A stretch of 64,000 bases of DNA, taken from NCBI GenBank assembly GCA_030407005.1, contig JAUDYN010000001.1, positions 3,906,001 through 3,970,000 on the forward strand, given 5' to 3'. The notes below the pieces were generated by a model. The model saw nothing but the letters and a program-made list of their open reading frames with translations, was not told the DNA's origin and ran no database searches. The position numbers were made by a program, and so were the translations under genes. The stretch comes from Desarmillaria ectypa (lineage: Eukaryota; Basidiomycota; Agaricomycetes; Agaricales; Physalacriaceae). Of this stretch, positions 13,096 through 25,800 are shown piece after piece. The stretch's first letter is position 1. Every line of letters begins with the position of its first letter.

Positions 13096-13990
13096 TTATG
13101 CATTGGCCAATGAGGGCAGTCTCCACTTCAGGTTCGGCATAGTCATATCCAGATACTCCACGCCTGCTTCCATGTGAAATGTCCACCGGAAAAAGGTGCC
13201 CCTTTTGCTGAGGCAGTGGGTCGAAACTTTATCAACCGTGAGGGCACGGACGCGGGCTCGTGCTATGTCTCGAATGTCGGAGTAAAATGGTGGAAACTGG
13301 ATGGAAAGGGGACGATTGTGCTTGCCTGATAGCTGAAGGTATTCATTTCGTTTGCCCCAATCTGTCTGGAGTCGGAGGCGCAAAGTTTGGGTCAAAGGGA
13401 CCGTAGATGAATGGCGAGCTGACTAAATAAATATGAGCTGAGCTAGTATATGGAATGCTGAACGGCATACTCGTCGCAAAATCTAGGACAGGGTCTTCAC
13501 TAGCGAACGTCCAAGCTTCCTCGGCAAGTACCCTGCCGGCCACACAAACCCAAAGCGGATTGTATGGATGGTCAAATTCTTCCTCAGAAGTCATACCCCA
13601 ATCTAATACAGCAGGCTTCAGTTACAAAGAACCAGAGGAAAATGCCACCACGGACTGGCCTAATTCTGTAAAACGGCTCCTCGATACACTTTCTAAGCGA
13701 AGCTGGTAATCTCAAGTCAGACTTGAATGAAACGGAATACTACCGCGCCACTCACGATCCAGAGTAGTCCCCCAGCTGCCTGTTAGCATGACCTTGGTTA
13801 CTCCGAGAACCACAGCACATCTAAGAACGTTGAGTGTGCCATTTCGAGCTGCCTAAGGCGCATCAGCTGGAGACCACCGTCTAGCAATACAACTTACCTG
13901 AAGCGGTTCTTCGGGACAAAGTTTATACGTGTTGCGTGTTCAAGCAAAGAGGCGTTATATCGGGTAGAATAGAGATCAACATCAACATCC
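13096..13990 (-). pseudogene. Truncated dihydroflavonol-4-reductase-like (extended SDR) gene
   Basis: Minus-strand exons read AARNGTLNVLRCAVVLGVTK, then SWGTTLD, then DWGMTSEEEFDHPYNPLW, VAGRVLAEEAWTFASEDP, ISSPFIYGPFDPNF (across an intron near 13480-13430), PPFYSDIRDIARARVRAL and LKWRLPSLANA. This is the middle and C-terminal part of the NAD(P)-dependent DFR/ketoreductase family. The N-terminal Rossmann fold with GxxGxxG is not found upstream to about 14200. The catalytic YxxxK is CxxxR here (WVCVAGRV), so activity should be lost. Splice sites are still usable, so decay may be recent or the gene may be an inactive relative. Convergent with the P450 upstream. Confidence 0.68.
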
Positions 13991-15207
13991 GCAGTAAGAA
14001 GTATACCGATAATATATAGTAAAAAATTCCTCTCCATCGATAAGAATCACGTTCAACTCGGGGGAACCAATTCATCAGCGTCATTTTTGCGTATACGGAT
14101 CGTACGGCATTGCTTACTTGGAGAACTCCTTGCCGAAGAAGAGCTGAGCCTTATTGATATCGGAGAGGCAGTGCTATTGGACTAGAGCACCGGTTTTGGT
14201 GAACCTGACGTTGTCAACTAGGTTTGTATAATCAAAGAACAGTAGATACCTGCATAGGTAAATGAAGGTTCATTGAATCTACTAGAAGTCGGGGATAGCT
14301 TACCAACATCACGCTGTTGTAAATCAGCGTGCTACATGCTGCGGAAGGACACCTCGTCAGTGTGAGTATCAAAAGGTTCCGCTAACATCAGATTGAACTA
14401 TCAGAGCACCGGAGTACCCCCGTTAGGCCTGGGCCTGTGACTAGACCCTTACAAAGGAGCAAGCGTCGATGGATACGCCCTTCAGCCAAGTAAAAGAGGA
14501 ATAAGTTTCTGTAGCATTGCGGAGATCGATGAGCGTCTGTCACACAGGCTCACAGGCATTGATGTCAATGACACCGATGTCCTACAGAAAAAGATGGTCA
14601 AAGATTTAGGATACACCGCGCAAGCAATATCATCTGGGACCGAGTGCTTAGGCTGGATGTACGGACCGGTCTTAACCTCAGCAGTTAGGGCACGAGCCCC
14701 GCCAAACACGGCTGGTTTTTTTTCAGAAAGAACATCTAGGATATAGAGGATTCATTGTTTCACGGTTCGACGGATATCTGGAAGGCGTCATCATATACAT
14801 ATGACTCGAAGAATGGAACAGGATAGACGCTGTGCGCCTAGGCTTCCGTAGATAACGTTCATGCAGTACAGAAATAGAACAGTTGAGGCTCCAAATCAGT
14901 TTCAGCGTGCGAGGATTGATACGTGAATGGCATGAAACATGCAAGATATCAATGAGCAGTGGAAGGATGGATTACAAGAACCAGTAAATTTCACCGAGCC
15001 ACAGTGTACTGAAACCCTTGCTACGTAGCGCTGCAGACAGGTTGTCGGCCTAAGCCGCGGCATGGTGGAGGTAGACTAGCAGCCAGACATCCTCGCAGTA
15101 ACCGTGAAGTTCATCTGATGATCTGATGGTAGTGGAGCCGGCAAGGGGGGCCGCCTAAGGTGACCCATTGCCAGTACTACGACAGTACAGAGAAGGTGCT
15201 TCGGCAG
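13991..15207. other. Gene-poor spacer
   Basis: About 1.2 kb with no recognisable coding region on either strand; reading frames are short and show no family motif. I looked here for the missing N-terminus of the reductase and did not find it. Confidence 0.5.
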
Positions 15208-15345
15208 TGTTGGGATTTTGCTTGGAAAGTTCTAGAAGGAGCAATCCGGCATCATGCCGAGAGTCGATGAGTAAGCACGAGAGGAGTAGAAAGTTGTATT
15301 CTAGATTCTAGTGCGAAGTAGTGTAAATATGAGCTCTGTAGGAGC
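15208..15345 (+). repeat. LTR-C family fragment (partial solo LTR)
   Basis: Starts TGTTGGGATTTTGC and matches 44335-44475 over about 135 bases. Shared blocks are GGAAAGTTCTAGAA, GAGCAATC, GCATCAT, GATGAGTAAGCAC, GGAGTAGAAAGTTGTA, TTCTAGATTCTAGTGC and a TATA-like AAATATGAGCTCT. This copy keeps CpGs (ATCCGGCATCATGCCGAGAGTCG) that are lost at 44335. After GAGCTCT the two diverge, so the right boundary is not defined; the element may run on towards 15600. Confidence 0.6.
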
Positions 15346-15665
15346 CATAGAATAACAAGTTCTTTACATCTGGCTTTACCAGCCTGGAGTCTACCCTGCG
15401 CAACACCTGGGTTTCCAACAGGCAGTGTCTCCGCAGCGAGGACATGATTGTTCGACAACGTTGCTGAGCGAGCCTGTTGCGGCATGCTGAGTAAGAACCG
15501 CGCTTTACCGAGCGGAGTTTAAACTCCCTACAGCACCTGCTGCGCTGCGCTGATGCTGGTTATCCTAGAAACCTACCTTTGACTCATATTCATCCTCCGT
15601 ACGTCCTTCCAGGCAGTTGCAACTCATTCAAATGAATTTACAATAATTTAGATACAGAGAACCCA

Positions 15666-16547
15666 ATGAAACTTTCAGTTATATCTTGTCTTGTGGCTGG
15701 TGCCAGTCTCGGTATGTTCCCATTCGTTTCAGCTGTGTATCAAAGACTGAATAACAGAGACGATTCTCAGTCAGCGCTGTCCCAATGCGCGTCGTGATGC
15801 TCACCGGCAGCAGTGACAGAAATGTATCTCCCGCCATTCGCTTTGGCCATCCAGGGGTGTTGCACGAAGACGATGTTGTAAAGATCAGCATGCCCTCAGT
15901 AACCCATGGACGACCCTGCGGAGGAGGCAGACGCTTCCGGGAAAAGGCCGTCAAGCTCTCCAATTCCTTCCGTCAAGCCCTTGGCTTGCCCCTCATTGAA
16001 TCTGACCCCAAAGCCGATACTACCGTTCACGGTGGCGTAGTCAGGATTATGCCTTTCATCGGTGGTCCACCTACCATTGTTCAGCTTAACGAGGCTGGCG
16101 ATGAGGGAAAGACGAGGGGCGGTGACCGTGTCAAGGTTGTCAATGCTCTTCCTGTTGCGCACGGCCACCACGGCCATCATAGGATGCGCTTGAACTCTCA
16201 GGAGTCGTTCACCTCTCGCCTGCATTATGCCCTGATGATGCTCGGCCCCTGGGAGGGCAGGGCCGTTGCCTTTGTCCTCGGTACGTTCCTTCTGTTCACC
16301 TTGGATTTCTTTCATTCAATGTCTTGCAGGATGCGGAATCGGCGTCCTCCTCCGCATGATCTGGGTCCTTGCCCTTGTCTCGTACCGTGCCTTCAAAGGT
16401 GAGCGTGAGACCGATGAGTATTCTCACCTCCAGTACGGCGACGCCGAAGAGATCGTCGTTGCACCCCCCACCTACATCTATGTTGAGGAAAAACCTCCTG
16501 TTATTTTTGATGCCGATGCGAAGCAAACTGAGGAAGAAGCGAAATAG
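15666..16547 (+). CDS. Hypothetical small secreted/membrane protein
   Basis: Three exons (15666-15711, 15771-16280, 16330-16547) encode 257 residues. The start MKLSVISCLVAGASLVSAV is a good signal peptide. The middle is Gly/Arg/His-rich and polar (VTHGRPCGGGRRFREKA, HGGVVRIMPFIGG, a His cluster HGHHGHHRMR). A single strong membrane span follows, VLGCGIGVLLRMIWVLALV, created across the second intron, then a short acidic cytosolic tail EETDEY...EEEAK. The topology predicted is type I. I have the impression of a family common in Agaricomycetes but do not know a function. Reading frame and splice sites are clean, so it is likely a live gene. Confidence 0.8.
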
Positions 16548-17589
16548 GCTCTCCCACCAACATTCATTCACTCCTCTTTTCTTATTGTTCCATACTTCTT
16601 CTACGGACGAACCTCATACGTTACCATACATTGTACTTCAGACCCATGTAATGGGTAACCGACCAGATGTAGTGTACCATGTTTATCATGAGTAGATTCT
16701 CAAGTGGAGTGCATAGTACCAACGTACTATCAATTGTCAGACAAGTGCTTTACTCTTGCGGCAAGGATTGATCAGCCTGCAAGTTAGTAGGCAATGTTGT
16801 GTGTCTCGAGAACCTTGTTGCATACGCTTCATCATTCGTTACATATCTGAATCACCCCGTTCAGATTGGCTATGGAGTCCATCTCTCGTGTCGTGTTCGA
16901 CTATGTACTCTGAAAGAAACCAGATGTCCATCTCCCGGAATGGCAGAGCCTCCTACCATTGCCCACAGGCTGCAGGCCGCAAATGCAGGCATGCAAGGTA
17001 TATCTCATACAGGATGACCGATAAAGTGATTGAAGTGACCGTGCCAAATTGGGGAGGAGAAATAGGAGGAAAAATGCCGAAAGTGCAAAATAAGTGACTC
17101 TGACTCACAAAAAGTCACTTATACTCGTACTGAAACTTGCTGGCCTTCCTCTCAATCCCAAACCCCACGATAACAGCTGCTACTGCAAGTCATCCCTCCC
17201 TCAATAGCAGCGGCCGAATAGACTGCAAGTACCAAGGCGCAAGGACAGTTATCTTCGAATTAACCATTGGTGTAAGCCTGCTTACTTCAGATGACGCACT
17301 TACTTACTATGACGTATACTTACGACACGCGCGGACCAATATTTGCTTCCGTGTTTTCGTCCTTTTTCTGTTTCCTCTCGTATATTTAAATACTTGCTCG
17401 TTATGCCATATCCCCTATTCTTTCTCTCTCTCTTATTTCGTGCTCCTAGACCCAATACCTTGCTCTCAATATCCCTCGTCGACCGTATTTTCCATTTTCC
17501 ATTTTCCGTCCGGTCTCCAATGAGCAAGATATCTATATGGAATTTATGGAATAAGCCTGGGAAACGTGTCCTGGTTGCTCCTGCCAAAT
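16548..17589. other. Spacer without recognisable gene
   Basis: Contains the 3' end of the upstream gene and pyrimidine-rich DNA around 17340-17520. Open frames here have no family signature. An imperfect repeat of AAGTGACT/AAAAGTCACTTAT lies near 17090-17125. Confidence 0.45.
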
Positions 17590-19165
17590 CATGCAATTGC
17601 GCGCTATTTAGATAGCATATATCCACTTCCAGTCACCGACCTATCGCATCTACAATCGACCAACACTGTACCCCTTCCCAGCGAAATTGATGTGGCGAAC
17701 AGTGTAATACTCGACATGGAGCAGCAGCTCGTGCAGACACAACAGCAGATCACACAGCAGGCTCGTTCAAAAGTGCCCTGATGAACAAGTCACTCAGCAC
17801 TAGGAGGAAACCGAGACACGAACCCAAGAGTACAGGAAGCTCCTCAGTGCTGTCAGGCAGCTTCCAGTGGAGATTCTCCAGGAGATTTTCCTTGTGACAG
17901 TAGACTTTTCGCCCCGGACGCATCAGTTGTTCATATATGAGAGGTAGTATCTTGACGATATCATTAAGGGATATAGAAACTCGTTTCCAAGGGGTGGCGC
18001 AGGGCGTTGTTATCGTGTGCGAGGGTTTGGTCCACATCATTATACAAGATACGAATCTTTTTGATAGTGGATATAGCAAAGTAATACGCCTAGGCTGACA
18101 GCTGCAGCGTGCCTCAAACCACCTTCTATCCATTTTTATCTATCAGCCTCAAGGGGACAGAATTCTTTCTCTGCATCTCATTGTGTGTCTAATCCCCTTC
18201 GCTTCCAAGATTCAAACAATGCATCTTAGTGTTTCCCATGACCCCGTCCCTTGTTTTCATCCATTTAGCTCATCTTTGAGCTCCCTTCACTCTATCAATT
18301 CTCTCCAATGATCTGTTTGCAACTCTCCGCTTGGTTCCTCCTGATACCTTCGAGCATACCTTTCGTGACACCAGAAATCTACGGCATCTGGAGCCTTTGG
18401 ATGTCTACGCACGCATTGGCCAGCTCTCCATTCCTTGGCGCCCCATTATCAATCGTCTTAAGGGTCGCTTCTATCATTATATGGTATTCAAGGACATCTT
18501 GGAGGTTTTGAGCACAGCGACAGCTATCAAAAACCTCGAGCTGCAGATATCACTCCTATCCCTGGTCTCTCCAGTCATTACCGGTCTACTGACTGTATCC
18601 GGTCTTCGTTCTCTGAAGCTCTCTACGTCGTTTTGGAAATTTCTCTTCACTTCCTCGACAAACTGGACATACCATTATTAAGTCAACTGGCCATTGAATA
18701 TGCAGACGGTACAGGAAGCTTTATTGCACCTAACCAATATATCACGAGATCCATCCTCGGACTCTTTGAGCACTCCAATTGCTCCCTGACCTTGCTCAGA
18801 CTGCAACGTTCGCATGGCATCGTACGGCACGTGCAGTCTCTTTATACGACTACCCGCCCTCGAAGACTTACGCCTCGCAAATGTGGGTAATGTCACTATC
18901 ACCAACACAATTCTTCGCAAGCTCGCAGCTATCGATGAGGCCCCACCGGCGTTTCCGAAACTGCATACACTTCACATCGGCGGTGCCTGGGGATTCAAGC
19001 CGGCAAATTTCGTCAAAATGGTTAGGTCAAGGTGCATGTTGGCAGATAGCTATGCTCAGTTAAGGTCTGTACGTGTCGCGTGGAAAGCTGGTGTCTCGGA
19101 CACTCTTGGTGACAGAGGATCGAGCGCATGTTGTTGCATTCCAGCTCAAAGATCGCAAGACTGAT
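17590..19165 (+). pseudogene. F-box/LRR-like protein, frameshifted
   Basis: Typical basidiomycete F-box layout in broken frames. The frame with EIDVANSVILDMEQQLVQTQ (coiled lead-in) runs into TGA at 17779. A neighbouring frame then gives an in-frame TAG followed by the F-box core LLSAVRQLPVEILQEIFLVT. Downstream repeat-like segments are LEPLDVYARIGQLSIPW, ATAIKNLELQISLLSLVS and GLRSLKLSTSFWKFL. A frameshift near 18640 leads to EISLHFLDKLDIPLLSQLAI, and another near 18810 to LFIRLPALEDLRLANVGNV and FPKLHTLHIGGAWGFKP. At least three frame changes cannot be explained by short introns, so it is called a pseudogene. F-box proteins recruit substrates to SCF ubiquitin ligases. Confidence 0.72.
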
Positions 19166-20473
19166 GGACCTTCCTTCGTATTTCGAGGTATCGGGTCAAG
19201 ACAGCGAGGTTACGGTGAACATCTTCTTGCCTTCACTTGTCTTAGTCCCGTTAGACTGACACCATTATTCAGCGTGACCATCATTAGGAGACCATGACGA
19301 TGTATAGCCGTCATTATAGCCGTCATCAGCTTATTCTTGCAGCGATAACGAAGGTGGGTGTGGGGTATATATACGATCCTTGGCATCGGAAATCAGATGG
19401 CTTGGCCTACTTTTTCAATGCAAGTCTTCACCCACTGGTCAGCTTTTCCCGTTTAGAGACACAACGTAAGGACTACAATACGGAAAGTCATCATCTTGCA
19501 CTGAATCCTCTCTTATCATTCTGTGAACTTGCCTGGAAAGATCCCAAGGCGCCTTACCAGCATCGTGTCCCCAACACGAGTATACCGATGGTTCTCCCGC
19601 ACACTCCTGTTTCACTGATTAGAACAAAATCTCTTTCGTTTGGCCCAGGATTGCGGCTGGATGTGATTCTCTGACAGAGGCACCAACTAGTATATCTGTT
19701 ACCGTGCGAACCACTCAGCATCCTACATGACATGATATGATAAAGTCTCCTCACTTTTATCTTCGAATAATCCTTCAGAAACGCAGTCATGATTGACTCG
19801 GCCCCGCAAGAGTCAATGTGCTCTTGGGGTCCCGGACGTGTGGCGAGTCTAAGCTCCAGCTAGATCAAATAAGAGCTCTGGATAGTGTTGCTATAACACC
19901 GACCAAGGTACCCGGAAAAGTAGGACCTACACTTATTCAGGGAGTTACATACAGGCTACTCGTCCTGCGACATGTAATTGGTATTTGGAGGACCCGAACA
20001 TGGAGCATAAAATGTCCGAGCCGTGTATTCGTAACGTCCTGAAAATTTTCGCGTTATGTATGTATCATCATGATTCGTTGATCTTCGAGTCAAAGTGACT
20101 CAGTTCCCATTGCTGGAGTATCATGCCGTTTATGTCAATTGCAACGCCTGTACAGCCCGTGCCGTCAGCCTACATCGAGATACGATGTGCAAAGCAGTCC
20201 CTACTTGTGGCTATGGATTCAATGTGCACAAGCTAATCTTAGCATGCCTTCTACACAAAGGTCACGGCGGCTGCTGTGAAAAGGAAAGATGGACGCTCTC
20301 AATAGGCGCGCCCGGCTGATACTCAGGGTTACAATGTCAAGCGCCCGCGGAATTTGAATCACAACATTGTCACAACACATCGATAACTGTCGAATCAAGG
20401 CATCGCCTCTGCTCGCTAATAACAAGCATTTATCAAAACCCATTTCTGTGACAAGCCATTCACACGAACGGTC
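19166..20473. other. Spacer, no supported gene
   Basis: A 126-codon plus-strand frame (19294-19674) is present but shows no recognisable domain and lies just past the decayed F-box gene; it may be a remnant of its C-terminus. Nothing else seen. Confidence 0.4.
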
Positions 20474-21179
20474 ATGAACAATTGGGCCTGGTCAGGATTC
20501 AATCCCGCTGGGAACAACATCTACGGTGGCGGCGTAGGGGTCCCGTTCCAACAAGCGCCATGGGCCGGGGCCAGTGCGTACGCGCAGGATTTAGGACCTA
20601 GTGCGTGGCTTACTTCTTCGAATTCAGAAACACACTTACCGCCACCTCTTCTCCCCAGCGCCGTGGAAGGGCCGGAGCAAACATGCGTCTCTGCACCCTA
20701 TTCTCGCTGTAGATACCACGCTCCTTCGGTATGATTTGAGGAAGAAAGCGCATTCGTCAATATTAGCGAATGCGTATTATACGAACGCGCAGGTGCCGGC
20801 TACGATAACGCCGGTGATGATCATGCGCCTCGTCTCGCAGGATTTCCCGTGGACCATTGATATCAAGTCGACGCTGCCGATTACTGTTGAGGTTATATGG
20901 GATGCACTTCATGCGGCGATGCAGGAGGATATTATGGATTCGGAGTGGGGAGTCATTGTGTGTGATAAGAAGCTCCGGGCGACTGTCGAGAGGGCTGCGA
21001 AGAAAAGGATCGAGGCCGAGGGGAAGGAATCTAGCAAGAAGATGAAGAGGATAGACTGGCTGGGAGAGAATACCTGCTTGAAGGGCCTTGATCGGGACGA
21101 GGGGTTCGAGAAATTGAGGCTGCTGCCGGGGGATAAGGATTGTGTTGATACATGGGTGGTAAGGATGTGTGCGCCGTAA
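20474..21179 (+). CDS. DUF6699-domain protein
   Basis: Two exons, 20474-20600 and 20659-21179, encode 215 residues. Exon 1 gives a Gly/Pro/Trp-rich low-complexity N-terminus (MNNWAWSGFNPAGNNIYGG). Exon 2 carries the domain: LHPILAVDTTLLRYDLRKK, PVMIMRLVSQDFPWTIDI, ITVEVIWDALHAAMQEDI, then a basic linker with KKMKRIDWL and the C-terminal VDTWVVRMCAP. The LHP...L...DL / FPW.I.I / V...D.L.A...  pattern is that of the DUF6699 family expanded in Agaricomycetes; its function is unknown. Splice donor gtgcgt and acceptor ccccag fit. It appears intact. Confidence 0.78.
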
Positions 21180-22893
21180 ATTGGCTCAAGCCGGAGGTCA
21201 AAATGGGTTCTATGTTAAATTCCAGAATGTCTATATCTTCCTGTACTCGATACGTTTTATGTTTCTATATAAGTTTTTATCAAATTTGACATGATATTCG
21301 ACCGGAACTCAGGACCGTCCGAGCTTGCTGGCGGTCCTAAAAGTGCTCCGGAAAGGCTTAACCTTGCATCATTCAGTTACTACTTGCTTGGGGAAGTTAA
21401 GATTGATCAGGAACGCGAAGAACAAGCTAACAAGCCGGACATGGCGGCGGACCCACAAGAGTACACCAACGTGTAAACTTTTCGCACGTGAATATCATGT
21501 GCCTTCCGCGTCGCGTGCTAGTGCTGTGCTGTGCACGGATCTAATTTGCGCTTTCCTTCCCGCCACATCACTCGACTTTCTGGATGCGCATATACTGACA
21601 GATACTCGGGAGCTGGGTCGCTGCTACCCTGAAATCACCGTTATACTACGGCATGCTGCGCCTCTGCCAGCTCCTCATTATCATTTCATAGTATCTGAAT
21701 TCCAAAATACCGTATGTCGCCGTGATGGGAATGGAAAAGGTGGTGCAGCGCTGCTTTCCTTCTTTAGCTTCTAACCACCATCACTAATATCTGCTGGCAG
21801 AAGACAACTTCGTGTGATGCGCATATGAATCTGAGGTCTTGGCATCTTATTACACCGTCAGTGAAGCTCGAAAGCCTGTCAGAGCACAGCCCTTGGTCAA
21901 ACAGCAACGCAGCATGGATACGCATTTCGTACTTGACATTCGAGTCGGCTCTATTCCCCATGGAAGTCAGAATTCTCTCACGATTTAGCGATACACGTAT
22001 CGCCGGTCGGGTTCTGCCACTTATCTGTCATAAGGCGGAGTTGAGGCGACTGCTTCTTTTCCTTTTTCGCTATCGTCGAGGATGATGCTGTAAAAAGTCT
22101 ATCCATGGCCATCATCGCCCGACGGCTGGTGCGGCCGGTCTTCAGATTCTGCGTCCACTTCCGGTTCCGATGTGATCCTTCGACGATCTTCGCAGGCGAT
22201 AAGAACTCCCTGCGATAACAATAGAAGACTTTTCATGAAGCTTGGAAGAGTGACGAACGGCAGCATGGCGGCAGCTGCCTGTCATGTTTGGTTGCAACTT
22301 GTAAGAGTACGTATTTAGCATTCATTATGCACTGCAAAGTAATGTTGACCGTGAGGCCGGTTACAGTTCATAGCTCACTCGCGCAGTCAGGAATTGCAAA
22401 ACGCCGGAAAAAAAGGGTGGCAAAATTGAGACAAATTACTTGCTCTTTGGGCCGAGGATCAAGCCGTCTAGTCGGGGTACACTCTGTACCCCGAGCGATT
22501 CATCGTCTAGTCGCACATGTTGCTGTCATATTGTGTGCACCAGAAGCGGCAGGAGATTCGTTCGAAGTTCGAAGACGACGAAGCTGCGTCTTTTCTCCGT
22601 AGACAGTGTTAATGTTTCCCAGGCTTCCCAGGCTCTCCGAGGGCCTATCGCCAATCCTGTTTTTCAGTACCGATAACCCCTCTGGTGGCTCGAAGATGGG
22701 TCTTGTCAGCCACTCCTGACCCTGGTGTTGTGAAACGGAGTGTGGGTATTCCCGTCTGAATTTTTTCGAATTCGAGGGGATTTGGTAACCCTATGACGTT
22801 GTCATGGACCCCAGCCACCCGATCGGACCTGGTTTTTTCTTATCACCACGATGCGTTTGCTCGTAGGATTCTCTCCCACCACCTTCCTTAGCC
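21180..22893. other. Spacer with GT2 promoter region
   Basis: About 1.7 kb between the DUF6699 gene and the glycosyltransferase. No gene recognised; the right part must hold the glycosyltransferase promoter and leader. Short frames without motifs only. Confidence 0.45.
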
Positions 22894-25800
22894 ATGGACT
22901 ACGACAGGTGGGACGCTCTCCTTCACCACATCTTCAAGCAGACGCAGGGCGACGCATGGTTTCGTCCCCAGGAAGAGAGTCTTACCTCAGGTGTCGCCCT
23001 ACGCGTGAATGACTCGCCGCCAGAGTTCCGCGTTTTTCCCTATGAAAACATCTACCTGGAGCCTTTCGAGGCGGCTGTACAGAAACTTAACCCTGTCGTT
23101 GCCGTCAAGGTTCGTAGTGCCGCCGTTCATGCTGCACTTGCGGATGTACCTCCCGACGCGACGAACATCTATGTCGACAATAATACCCGCATCCAGATCA
23201 TCGACACGATGCTTCAGCTGCCCCAGGCTGACAGGGAGCAGTGCGCCGCCTTCATTCGGGATGAGCGTGTCCTTGTCGTTTTCACCTCTTCCCTCGACAC
23301 TATCATACCTACCTGTCAGGACTTCGAAGATCGACTTATAAAGCTCTTGTGGAGATCTCGTCCTGGAGCGCCGTCTTCCACATCCACTGGCTCCGTTCTT
23401 CCTCGAGAGGGGTCGATTTCTCTGACCGGTCATGGTAGCACTTCCCCATCTCTTTCCAATCACAGCCTCGTCGAACCTTCCCCTATCCTCAAGAGCAAGG
23501 TCAAACGGAACTGGTATGGAAAAAAGGTTGGCATGTCTGCTCCGAAAGCAGAAATCCGGGATGCGAAGCTCTATGCTCCGTTTTACAACGGTCTCGCTGC
23601 AGCACTGGCCATAATCTTCATCGGGAATGGTATCAAGACCCTCTTGACGGAGTCGCTTCTCGATAGCACTTATATGCGGTTTGCCTTGTTTGCGGTCCTT
23701 CCGCTTCTTTTTTGTGTCTCGTTGTTCTTTACTCTCCAGATTGTCCAAAATGTCACCATGGCGTACGTCTTGTATCACTCTTATTGCATGGGTCCTGACA
23801 TTGGTTGAACCTTTTGAAGGATCGGGCCCATAGCCCACTACCACGTGAATAGCAAATATTATTCTGCTATTCCTCCTCTCCCCAACGATGACATCGATAA
23901 CCGCTTGCCCCATATCACTATTCAAATGCCAGTGTACAAGGAGAACCTGGACTCCGTACTTCATCCCTCGTTTAACTCCATAAAACGCGCCATGCGGACG
24001 TACGCACGCCAAGGTGGAACATCCAGCATCTTCGTTAACGACGATGGTCTTCGGCTCATTTCCATGGCCGATCGGGACGAGCGGATAGCGTATTACGCCA
24101 CGCATGGTATTGCTTGGGTCGCCCGTCCTCGACACGGTTACACCGAAGAAACCGGCGACGTTGAGAAAGGTCTCAAGGACCATAGGGGAGCTCCCTTCGT
24201 GCGAGCTGGTCGTTTCAAGAAGGCCAGTAATATGAACTACGGTTTGAGCCTGTCTCTCAAGGTCGAGAACCATCTGGATCACTTGATGGTGAACCGGCCG
24301 CCACAGGCGCACTATCGTCGAGCTTCGGCAGCAACGAGTCAAGCAATGTCGGAATTCGGTAGTAATGCCCACCTTGGCACTCACGGAGGCACGTATGGGA
24401 TGCAGTATCTAGGAAAAGACGGCGACGATATGTCACGGATGCTGGATATAGAGGGTGACGAAGATACAGAGGAGATGGCACTCCAAATGGCGATGGAACA
24501 AGTGTACGAAGAGAGCGACTCACGATTCCGACCCTGGGCAGCATTCGGAAAGGGAATGCGTATCGGTGAAATCATTTTACTAGTTGACAGTGACACAATT
24601 GTACCCGAGGTAAGCTTTTCTTATCAATCTTTTATTAAAGCTTATTGGTGATAACACTCAGGACTGTTTACGAGATGCCGCACGGGAAATGGCAGCTTGT
24701 CCCAACATCGCCATTATCCAGCATGAAAGTGACGTCATGCAGGTTGCTAATCACTATTTTGAGAACGGTATCGCGTACTTTACGCGGCGGATTAATAGGT
24801 GTATATCCATGGCCTGCGCTAACGGAGAAGTGGCGCCTTTCGTTGGGCATAACGCTTTCCTCAGGTGGAAGGCGTTGCAGGATGCAGCATTCGTTGATCC
24901 GGATGACAAAGCTGCAAAAGCTTCAGGCGAGGAGAGGATATGGAGTGAATCGAACGTGTCGGAAGATTTTGATATGGCGTTAAGGCTGTTGATGAGGGGC
25001 TATGATATCCGGTGGGCGACGTACTCGAATGGAGGTTTCAAGGAGGGTGTCTCGTTGACGGTGGATGACGAATTAAATCGTTGGCAGGTGCGTTAATTTC
25101 CGCTCATTGTCATGTCCTGATTCTGATATTTCTTACAGAAATACGCTTATGGCTGTAATGAGTGAGTTTAAGCCTGGTCGTTAGTGTGTTTACGATTAAC
25201 GTTTTCATTTCAGGCTGCTATTCAATCCATTGGTTCAATGGTTTAAGAAGGGTCCGATCGCACATCAAATCAACCAATTTATATGGTGTAAGGCCCCCAT
25301 CCACTACAAGATCTCTGTGATGGCATGTACGTTCTGCTTCGTTTCTCCAATGTAATAATTCATTAACCCTTATTGCGCAGACATGTTTTCTTACTATGGT
25401 ATCGCTGCGTCCGTCACCATCGGTATCATCAACTACGCCCTTCTTGGATTCCAGTTTCCCGTGGATGGTTTCTACATGCATTCCTTCGAGGTCTGGCTAG
25501 CAACAACAGTCGTATTCTTCGGTTCCGGAAACGTTGGTTACACGCTTCTCGAGTATCGACTAGGCCATAAACCGCTAGTCAAGGGGTTCCTTGAGAATGT
25601 GATGTGGATTCCATTCTTGTACGTTTCTTAACATCTCCATCTTTTCCAAGACCGCTCACCATCTTACGTTTAGTTTCTTCTTCTTTGGTGGCCTCTCGAT
25701 CCCGGTATCTCAAGCCCTTCTTGCGCATCTTTTCTCGTACGACATTACGTGGAGCGCCACCATTAAGGAGGTCCAAAGGTCGAATTTCTTCAAGGAGATT

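Noticed and set aside
17137..17523. 128-codon plus-strand frame in pyrimidine-rich DNA
   Set aside because: Composition reflects the CT-rich tract (Leu/Phe/Ser/Pro) rather than a protein family.
19294..19674. 126-codon plus-strand frame past the F-box pseudogene
   Set aside because: No motif, no splice context; may be remnant C-terminus. Not strong enough for a gene call.
22999..24384. 461-codon open frame on the minus strand inside the glycosyltransferase gene
   Set aside because: It is fully antisense to exons with clear GT2 motifs, crosses the intron at 23763-23819 and has no recognisable domain; it is a shadow of a GC-rich coding strand.
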